Shown: positions 58,260 to 64,000 of the stretch, piece after piece
Position numbering within the stretch: position 1 is the first letter of the stretch
Layout: each line of letters starts with the position of its first letter
Assembly (NCBI GenBank): GCA_018830105.1
Contig: JAHJTC010000023.1
Span: 104,858 to 168,857 of the forward strand
Length of the DNA: 64,000 nt
DNA from: Bacteroidota bacterium
GTDB lineage: Bacteria; Bacteroidota; Bacteroidia; Bacteroidales; F082
Direction: 5' to 3'
Program-made: the position numbers and the translations under genes
Notes under the pieces: model-generated
Told to the model about the DNA's origin: nothing
The model's input: the letters and a program-made list of their open reading frames with translations, nothing else
The model's database searches: none

Positions 58260-59066
58260 TTACAAACTATCGCTCCCAACCTTCTTTGCTTTTATTGAAA
58301 ACATATGGGGAATCTTATCTCCATATTTTTCAGAGACCCACTTTCCGCTTTCGGCTTCTTTTAAATTGGGAAAACAATTGTATACCTGGTAGGGAAATTC
58401 ATTCAAGAACTCAATTGTCAGTCCGTTAGCGATTAAACTATTTACAACTTCACTCAAGCTGTGATGCCATTCAAGATGTTTTAGGTTCTTTTTTGAAACC
58501 CTGGATTTGTCGGTATACGAATGCTCAACAACTGACTCAAGTGGTTTTGACTTAAAATAACTATCCGCAATTTGAGCGTTTTGGTTTAATGTGTAAATAA
58601 ACGGATGAAACTCCACCATATAAAAAATGCCGTTCGGTTTCAGATAGCGATTGATGATCTTTGCCCACGCATCAAGGTCATTCAACCAGTTAATGGCTCC
58701 ATAGGAGGTGTAAACAATGTCAAAATTGTCATCTAAAACATTTTCAATATCATACACATTTGACCGAATAAATTTTGCCGGTGTTTTTAACTCTCTGGCC
58801 AGTTCCGTGGCTTTTTGTATGGAAGTATCAGAAATGTCAACACCCACCACCTTTGCTCCCTGTCGTGCCAACGATAAAGTATCCAATCCAAAATGACACT
58901 GCAGGTGAAGAAGGCTCTTTCCACCAATTTCACCTAATTCTTCAATTTCTATATGTTTTAGTGAAGATTTTCCTTTCCTGAAACCGGCAACATCATAAAA
59001 ATCAGAATCGATATGTAAAGTTGTTAATTCGTTCCAACTCTGCCTGTTATTTTCAAAACTGTCCAT
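58260..59066 (-). CDS. Class I SAM-dependent methyltransferase
   Basis: 268 residues. Motif I is LLHLQCHFGLDTLSLARQGA (H-L-Q-C-x-x-G variant), followed by VVGVDISDTSIQKA (acidic loop) and FDIVYTSYGAINWL (motif IV). The C-terminal half (VEFHPFIYTL, EWHHSLSEVVNSLIANGL, EFPYQVYNCFPN) resembles small-molecule methyltransferases common in many bacteria. Substrate not predictable. Convergent with the hydrolase gene on its left with a 25-bp gap and no visible terminator. Confidence 0.87.
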   Translation of the reverse strand: MDSFENNRQSWNELTTLHIDSDFYDVAGFRKGKSSLKHIEIEELGEIGGKSLLHLQCHFGLDTLSLARQGAKVVGVDISDTSIQKATELARELKTPAKFIRSNVYDIENVLDDNFDIVYTSYGAINWLNDLDAWAKIINRYLKPNGIFYMVEFHPFIYTLNQNAQIADSYFKSKPLESVVEHSYTDKSRVSKKNLKHLEWHHSLSEVVNSLIANGLTIEFLNEFPYQVYNCFPNLKEAESGKWVSEKYGDKIPHMFSIKAKKVGSDSL

Positions 59067-59162
59067 TTGCTATTTATTATTTTGCATCAAAATTTCCAAC
59101 AAGACCGAAGCAAATAAAAAAGAATACGATGAATGAAAATTCCTTTATCACATTCTATGCAA

Positions 59163-59894
59163 TTACTTATAAGCTGTTCCTTTATTATAGATTACCGGCA
59201 TTTGTCCCTTCCATTGTTGCCACAGTTCATCATTCGTGATAAGATCTGCCATAAAGTGTCCCACGTTGATCCGACTGATTTTACCATCATTTACAATACT
59301 TCTCGTTGGAGATGGATACACTTCAATTTCAGAAGCTTTATCCTCATCAATTAAAGATGAAGGCCGGACTGCAGCCCACCCGATGGCTTTGTCGTTTTGA
59401 CCAATCACGGTTCTCAGGTATTCTGCTGCCTGCTCATTGTCGGAGTGTGGAGGAAGGAACAGCCGAAGTAATGCAATCATAATTTTTTGGGCAAAAGGAA
59501 TGGGTTCCTCGAGATCGCGATTGCGGTTGGCAACCGTATTCATCAACACATATTTAATTGGTGCCGCAGATTTATTGGCTTTGACGGCCATACATAAACG
59601 TTGTGTTGCTTCCGTTACCAAACGGCGAGGTTTGCCAAAAAGTCCCTTAAAGGTCAGGTTGTGGCCCAGACAGGAGGCGATTGCGTCACAGCCAGCAACA
59701 TGTTGTTTCAGCTCTGTATCGGATAATTTCAAAACACTTGCAGTGATAAGATCCAAAGCTACATGATTTCTCAGGTGGTCAGGAAATCTATCGGGTGAAC
59801 GCACAATCGCCTTTACATCATGTCCGCGGTTGAGCAACTCCTCAACCAATCGCATTCCTGTTGCACCACTGGCGCCTACTATCAGTATTGACAT
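59163..59894 (-). CDS. NAD(P)-binding Rossmann protein (atypical SDR, NmrA-like)
   Basis: 243 residues from ATG 59894 (MSILIVGASGATGMRLVEELL). Upstream in-frame ATGs (59912, 59924) fall inside the preceding gene. VGASGATG is the atypical-SDR nucleotide motif, with VKAIVRSPDRFP (coenzyme discrimination), CDAIASCLGHN, and WAAVRPSSLIDED. Usual function: an NAD(P)H-dependent reductase or redox-sensing protein acting on an unknown substrate. It starts 4 nt after the stop of the hydrolase-peptidase fusion gene, so both are in one operon. Confidence 0.88.
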   Translation of the reverse strand: MSILIVGASGATGMRLVEELLNRGHDVKAIVRSPDRFPDHLRNHVALDLITASVLKLSDTELKQHVAGCDAIASCLGHNLTFKGLFGKPRRLVTEATQRLCMAVKANKSAAPIKYVLMNTVANRNRDLEEPIPFAQKIMIALLRLFLPPHSDNEQAAEYLRTVIGQNDKAIGWAAVRPSSLIDEDKASEIEVYPSPTRSIVNDGKISRINVGHFMADLITNDELWQQWKGQMPVIYNKGTAYK

Positions 59895-59898
59895 TTTT

Positions 59899-62229
59899 TT
59901 AGATTTTATCATATTCTTTGGCATTCTTATTTTTTATCATATAATCCATCCACAATTTTTCCAGCATTACTTCCGACATTCCATAAATTTTTTCCACACT
60001 TCCAGGCGTAATGATGAATTGCCTCAGTTTATCAAATCCATAAGATTGAACCAGAAACTCAATTATTGTTGCCGATATTTCATATCCACCCATTTCACCA
60101 AATTGGCTTGTGCTTGCCTCCCTTATTTCATCCCACTCGGGAATCGTCTTCTGCGATATACGGGACTGTAATGCCCGCCTTTGGGAAGGGGTAAGTTGAT
60201 CTGCTTCGTAATAGGCGTAACCTTCGTTCAGCCAGTTGGGAAGACCTACTGCACCATGTTCGCGGATGTTTAAAACAACGGTATGAGCAAATTCATGCAC
60301 AATAGCCTGCATCAAAGATTCATATGAGTGTGCGCTACCCGGATTAAGGGGAGAAACCATTTTTAACTCATTCTTACCAGCTGCTCCCACCACCCAGTCC
60401 GGTGCCTCCGGATAGTTTACAGCCTTATGAAATGCCGACAGATCGGGATAGATATAAACCCTGATTTTCTCTTTAAATTCGGTACGCATATGCCCGGTGA
60501 TTTCAGCATAATTCTTTTCCAATTCTTTTGCCAAATCCTCTAGAACTCCGCTGTCTTTTTCTTTGGAGTAGAACTCAAAATGGGCAGTTGTTAAGGCCAA
60601 ACTGAGGGATGAATTATTTTTCTGTTTTTGCGTAGCGTCATCGATCTTTTCAGTTAAAGGTTTCAGGGTAAGTTGATAGCTGTTTTCACCCTCTTGCCAA
60701 TTTCCCTCAAGAGAAGAACCATAGCTGTCCAGCACTCCGGTAAACCTGGCTTGTGCAGCTTCAATTGCTAAAGTAACTGTACGCCCTTCTATAGTTACAC
60801 TGCTTAAAGGGAGTTCTTTAACTCCTTTAGCAGGAACACTCAGGTTTCCGGCAGGTGCTCCTGTACTGTCTTCAAAAAGATTGAAAACCAAATCAGGATT
60901 TTCATCTCCCATTTTAATTGCTCCGATCCATGAGCCTGGTATTAATTTTTCATTCGGGATTATCGTGCTGCCCGAGGCATTATTTCCAATCGTTCCTTTA
61001 TTATAGTCGGTCAAAGCCAATTGAATACTCGAAATCACCAATTTCGGATCATCAAGCTGAACAAGATGTCCGGAAGATGAACTATAAAAGAACTTTCCAT
61101 ATTTCAGCGGATCCAGCAATGCGGTCCAGCGTTTCATTTTTAAGTTGTTGTTAATTCGAAACAATTTCTTTTTATCAAATGGTGTTTCTCCTCTGTCGTC
61201 ACTTTCAGGATATCCACCCGCCATGATAAAATGCACGGGTACGTCGGGTAAAGGATTGCGCACACATTCTTCAAAACCTGTTGCATTTAGTGCCCTCGAA
61301 ATTTTCACTTCTTGTACATAAAATTCCGGCATTTCCTCATAAAGCTGTTCAATAAATTTGTCATACGTTTCCCCAAACATCGAATCTACCTGATGCTGCG
61401 ATAATCCGATTTCGAGGTAAGGCAGATCGCCAAATCCTATTTTCTTCGTAAAATCAACGGGATCAACAAAAACAAGACCTGCGATTTCTTCAGGATACAT
61501 GGAGACATAACTTCGCATGTATGCTCCGCCAAATGAATGAGAGACCAATAAATACGGCGGTTTTAATCCTTTTTGCAAAAGCATTTCTCTTAAATTACTC
61601 ACAATGTGTTCAATTGTTGGCGGGAGAGAGTCGTTTTCTGATTCTCCTATTCTTGGGCGGTTGTACCGAAACACAGCATTGGTTTTGGAAATTTCTGTCG
61701 CTACCGTTTCCCAGCTCCCAAAACCACTTGCCATGCCATTTTCAAAAACAACAACCGGTTTATCTGCCTGATTGTTTTCCATTCCTGAGGTAAATACTTC
61801 AACCTTGAATCCATTTACAATTATGAAGTCTATATTGGAATAGGCGATGTCTTTATTTGCTTTAACGATTTCAATAAGGGGTTCCCATCTTTTATCACCA
61901 TGAAGAGATTTTAAATCAGGATCGCCCTTGATATGCCCAAAATCCGTGTAATTCATTTTGGTGGCAACATAATTTAAATGATAAAAGGCGCTGTCAGGAA
62001 CGTTTGTCAAAGCCCAGGAACAAGCAGCATTATAATGCTCATTAGATGTGGCATTCCAGTCATTTGCCTTAAACGCCCTGGAAAATGTAAAAGCAGAATT
62101 TTTAAAGTCTTTTACCTGATAAAGTGAGTCTGCTGTTCTGACAAGATCATCATACTTCTGATGATTGTTCTGCGCAAGTAAAGCTGTTGCTGAAATCAGG
62201 AGGGCGAGTAAAATGGTTGTTGTTTTCAT
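59899..62229 (-). CDS. Secreted alpha/beta hydrolase-gluzincin metallopeptidase fusion
   Basis: 776 residues, signal peptide to LLAQ (~20). Four parts can be read. (1) Helical TPR-like segment, ~24-130. (2) Alpha/beta hydrolase, ~135-405: VVFENGMASGFGSW (oxyanion), LLVSHSFGGAYM (nucleophile Ser232), FYSSSSGHLVQLDDP (His388). (3) Beta domain, ~425-525: GSWIGAIKMGDENPDLVF ... FTGVLDSYGSSLEGNW, as found at the end of bacterial hydrolases. (4) Gluzincin peptidase, ~545-760: AIVHEFAHTV (His645, Glu646, His649) and LNEGYAYYEADQ (third zinc ligand Glu669), as in peptidase-MA-like domains. Both active sites look intact in one chain. First gene of a two-gene operon. Confidence 0.85.
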   Translation of the reverse strand: MKTTTILLALLISATALLAQNNHQKYDDLVRTADSLYQVKDFKNSAFTFSRAFKANDWNATSNEHYNAACSWALTNVPDSAFYHLNYVATKMNYTDFGHIKGDPDLKSLHGDKRWEPLIEIVKANKDIAYSNIDFIIVNGFKVEVFTSGMENNQADKPVVVFENGMASGFGSWETVATEISKTNAVFRYNRPRIGESENDSLPPTIEHIVSNLREMLLQKGLKPPYLLVSHSFGGAYMRSYVSMYPEEIAGLVFVDPVDFTKKIGFGDLPYLEIGLSQHQVDSMFGETYDKFIEQLYEEMPEFYVQEVKISRALNATGFEECVRNPLPDVPVHFIMAGGYPESDDRGETPFDKKKLFRINNNLKMKRWTALLDPLKYGKFFYSSSSGHLVQLDDPKLVISSIQLALTDYNKGTIGNNASGSTIIPNEKLIPGSWIGAIKMGDENPDLVFNLFEDSTGAPAGNLSVPAKGVKELPLSSVTIEGRTVTLAIEAAQARFTGVLDSYGSSLEGNWQEGENSYQLTLKPLTEKIDDATQKQKNNSSLSLALTTAHFEFYSKEKDSGVLEDLAKELEKNYAEITGHMRTEFKEKIRVYIYPDLSAFHKAVNYPEAPDWVVGAAGKNELKMVSPLNPGSAHSYESLMQAIVHEFAHTVVLNIREHGAVGLPNWLNEGYAYYEADQLTPSQRRALQSRISQKTIPEWDEIREASTSQFGEMGGYEISATIIEFLVQSYGFDKLRQFIITPGSVEKIYGMSEVMLEKLWMDYMIKNKNAKEYDKI

Positions 62230-62368
62230 ATGTTTTAAATTTTGAGTAAAATCAAGGTTGAACGAAACTTGCCGCTAACGGTACACGGTTTTGTTACGTG
62301 CGGGTTTGCGCCGCGTTTCATTATCCCCGCTAACCAAAGTTAAAGATGCCTGAATTTTAATTAATATG

Positions 62369-63532
62369 CTACTTCTCATCAGAATTAATTAATGTTTCCC
62401 TGTACTTTTTACAAGTTTTAAGATATTTATCCAAATTCACTTTCTGATAGGCTAAATCAGCCAGTGCCTGTTGAACAAGCCTTTCCAGTTGTTTTTTATT
62501 TTTTTCTAAAGTTGGAGGAACATTTTCAATCTTTTCTAATTGAATAAGAGACAAATTTAAAGTATCAGAAATATTATCCAGTATTTGCTTAATCTCTTCA
62601 TCTTTTTTATAAGGTAAATAATTTCTATTCTTATATTCAGTGTATTCATTAATTAAAAATATCCCTTCATTATAGTAATTTAATGCATTACTGTACTGTT
62701 CTTCAGTTATTTTTTGGTAATAACTTTTAATATTGAATTTTATATGATAGAGATTGTCATAATCTAAATAGTTGCAAATCCCATTTGATTCAATTCTCTT
62801 ACTGGATGATAACAGTCGTTCAATTTTTGATTGCTTGTCATAAATAAGCATAGTGTCGATGAAATTGAAATATTTTTTATTTTTTGAACCTGGTTTTCTA
62901 TCAGTAAATTCCTGTTTAGTAATCGGATAATTTAAAAGTTGCCAAAGGGGGTCAAAAGGAATGTGAGAATTTATAAACTTATCAGGGGCTACTTTAAAGT
63001 ATTTATTGTTGAGTTTTTTAACAAACAGCGTGTCTTGGATGTAACCTGCACCCCAGGTTGGATCCGTTAAATACCAAATTGAATCAACTAAAATAGCACA
63101 CCATGCATGTGGATTCTGAATTACCCTTTTGCCCTTCTTTGTATATCCACCTACTATATATACTTTTATTCCAACTTTACCACAAATATCTGCAAATAAA
63201 TTTGAGTAATCCCGACAAACTCCTTTTCTGGTATTAAGAATTTCATTCGTCTCTTTGTCAGAATCTTGATTCTCATTCAATGAAAACAAATTATTATAAT
63301 CATATGAAATATTTTCAGCGACCCAACAAAAAACTGCCCTGGCTTTTTCACGCTGAGTGAAAAAATTTGAATTGATATAATTTGCAAGATCATCAGTACT
63401 GTATGTCAATGAATCCGGTACCTGATGCATAATTTCGTCAGTGGACCTAAAACCTCTTTGTGACTGGGTTGTACCTGTATTCTGAAAACCTAGAAACAAA
63501 ATGAATAAAACAATTATTTTTAATTTAGTCAT
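62369..63532 (-). CDS. Secreted transglutaminase-like (cysteine protease-fold) protein
   Basis: 387 residues with signal peptide (to TTQSQ, ~24). Transglutaminase core at ~60-190: AVFCWVAENISYDYNNL, then TRKGVCRDYSNLFADICGKVGIK (Cys), NPHAWCAILVDSIWYLTDPTWGAG (His and Asp), so the full Cys-His-Asp triad is present. This matches the bacterial CYK3/kyphoscoliosis-type transglutaminase-like proteins. The C-terminal ~190 residues are helical (SLIQLEKIENVPPTLEKNKK). AT-rich. Monocistronic; target unknown, possibly envelope proteins or peptides. Confidence 0.85.
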   Translation of the reverse strand: MTKLKIIVLFILFLGFQNTGTTQSQRGFRSTDEIMHQVPDSLTYSTDDLANYINSNFFTQREKARAVFCWVAENISYDYNNLFSLNENQDSDKETNEILNTRKGVCRDYSNLFADICGKVGIKVYIVGGYTKKGKRVIQNPHAWCAILVDSIWYLTDPTWGAGYIQDTLFVKKLNNKYFKVAPDKFINSHIPFDPLWQLLNYPITKQEFTDRKPGSKNKKYFNFIDTMLIYDKQSKIERLLSSSKRIESNGICNYLDYDNLYHIKFNIKSYYQKITEEQYSNALNYYNEGIFLINEYTEYKNRNYLPYKKDEEIKQILDNISDTLNLSLIQLEKIENVPPTLEKNKKQLERLVQQALADLAYQKVNLDKYLKTCKKYRETLINSDEK

Positions 63533-63703
63533 AATCTATAAATTTCGTTAGCATCAAAACGGAAAAAAAACTCTTTTTTTGTATACTTCCAAAAAATATT
63601 GAGTAGTTGTTTTGCATTCATATTTTTTAGCGGCTTATTTATGACTCATTATATCACAAGTTTTTTTTTATTTATCCAACTGAGCTAAAAAGCTTAAATT
63701 GCT

Positions 63704-64000
63704 TTACTGTTTTTTCTCATAATCAGGATTTCCACTAAATAAGTTATTTACAATTTTCCATTTACCATTTAGTTTTGCAATATGGAGGTATTCTATGCAT
63801 TCATTAAAAATCACTTTTACACTCGCTATCGTTGGCATGGCATCTAAAATGAACACTTGAGTTTTTAAACCATATTCCCTATCCTGATGAAACAAGGTAA
63901 TAAAATCCATGCGGGATTTATTGATAGTTCCTAAGAAGTCAATGCTATCAACCGTATGAATACTTCTTTTTACAAATTCGAAATGGACAGCTTTATCAAC
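63704..64000 (-). CDS. NTF2-like (lumazine-binding-type) protein, 5' end outside window
   Basis: 99 codons are open from the window edge to the stop at 63704; the ATG at 63910 is internal, since VDKAVHFEFVKRSIHTVDSI and FLGTINKSR precede it in frame. The ending VKVIFNECIEYLHIAKLNGKWKIVNNLFS is the typical close of SnoaL/NTF2-like Putative_lumazine-binding proteins, in which a beta strand ends WKIVN. Most of the domain is present but the N-terminus, including any signal peptide, is missing. Confidence 0.65.
   Translation of the reverse strand, partial: VDKAVHFEFVKRSIHTVDSIDFLGTINKSRMDFITLFHQDREYGLKTQVFILDAMPTIASVKVIFNECIEYLHIAKLNGKWKIVNNLFSGNPDYEKKQ

Noticed and set aside
62262..62335. GC-rich stretch CGCTAACGGTACACGG...GTGCGGGTTTGCG as an integron attC or riboswitch
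   Set aside because: Resembles a dispersed Bacteroidota intergenic sequence, but only one copy is here and no paired arms or integrase support attC.

Overview
The window reads as chromosome of a Bacteroidota bacterium, probably an anaerobic or fermentative one. The signs are TAnnTTTG-type -7 promoter motifs, a type IX secretion (T9SS) C-terminal sorting domain on the kelch protein, many lipoproteins and outer-membrane barrels, DUF3857/transglutaminase proteins, a PiT-PhoU-type phosphate transporter and a single-chain pyruvate:ferredoxin oxidoreductase. No tRNA, phage or CRISPR array was seen. One non-coding RNA gene is clear: RNase P RNA (rnpB) on the minus strand at about 8820-9225.

Layout. 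1-8.7 kb is on the minus strand: a partial retropepsin-like protein coupled to a DUF6544-like membrane protein, gyrB, and a TPR protein/outer-membrane barrel pair. 8.8-10.7 kb holds rnpB and a divergent MATE exporter. 10.7-15.7 kb is an accessory island: a 5'-truncated RHS gene whose AT-rich C-terminal domain has the His...Cys arrangement of a permuted papain-like peptidase, a likely immunity gene, two further orphan genes and a frameshifted one, with a 135-bp direct repeat on both sides of that last group. 15.9-21.3 kb has an LpxH-like hydrolase/glycosyltransferase pair and a VPS10-like Asp-box protein. 21.4-27.1 kb is a second accessory stretch: two RelE/ParE-type toxin-antitoxin pairs (the second between two ~115-bp repeats), a B12-binding radical SAM gene with a TTG start, and a porin/beta-helix lipoprotein pair.

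27-43 kb is mainly housekeeping: prolyl oligopeptidase, two tandem DUF3857 proteins (one with a degenerate and one with a largely intact transglutaminase triad), a phosphate transporter, prmC, a DHOD-like flavoprotein divergent from pyruvate:ferredoxin oxidoreductase, and an e(P4)-type acid phosphatase. 43-52 kb is a MacB/FtsX-type ABC operon divergent from an NtrC-type sigma-54 regulator and its histidine kinase. 52-64 kb is a run of secreted proteins: two TPR-bearing alpha/beta hydrolases, a kelch protein, a CPBP protease, a thioredoxin-fold lipoprotein, a four-domain hydrolase-metallopeptidase fusion, a secreted transglutaminase-like protein and a partial NTF2-like protein.

The best candidates for something not well described are the RHS tip/immunity island with its internal repeats and the alpha/beta-hydrolase-gluzincin fusion. 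All names come from motif reading; no database search was possible.
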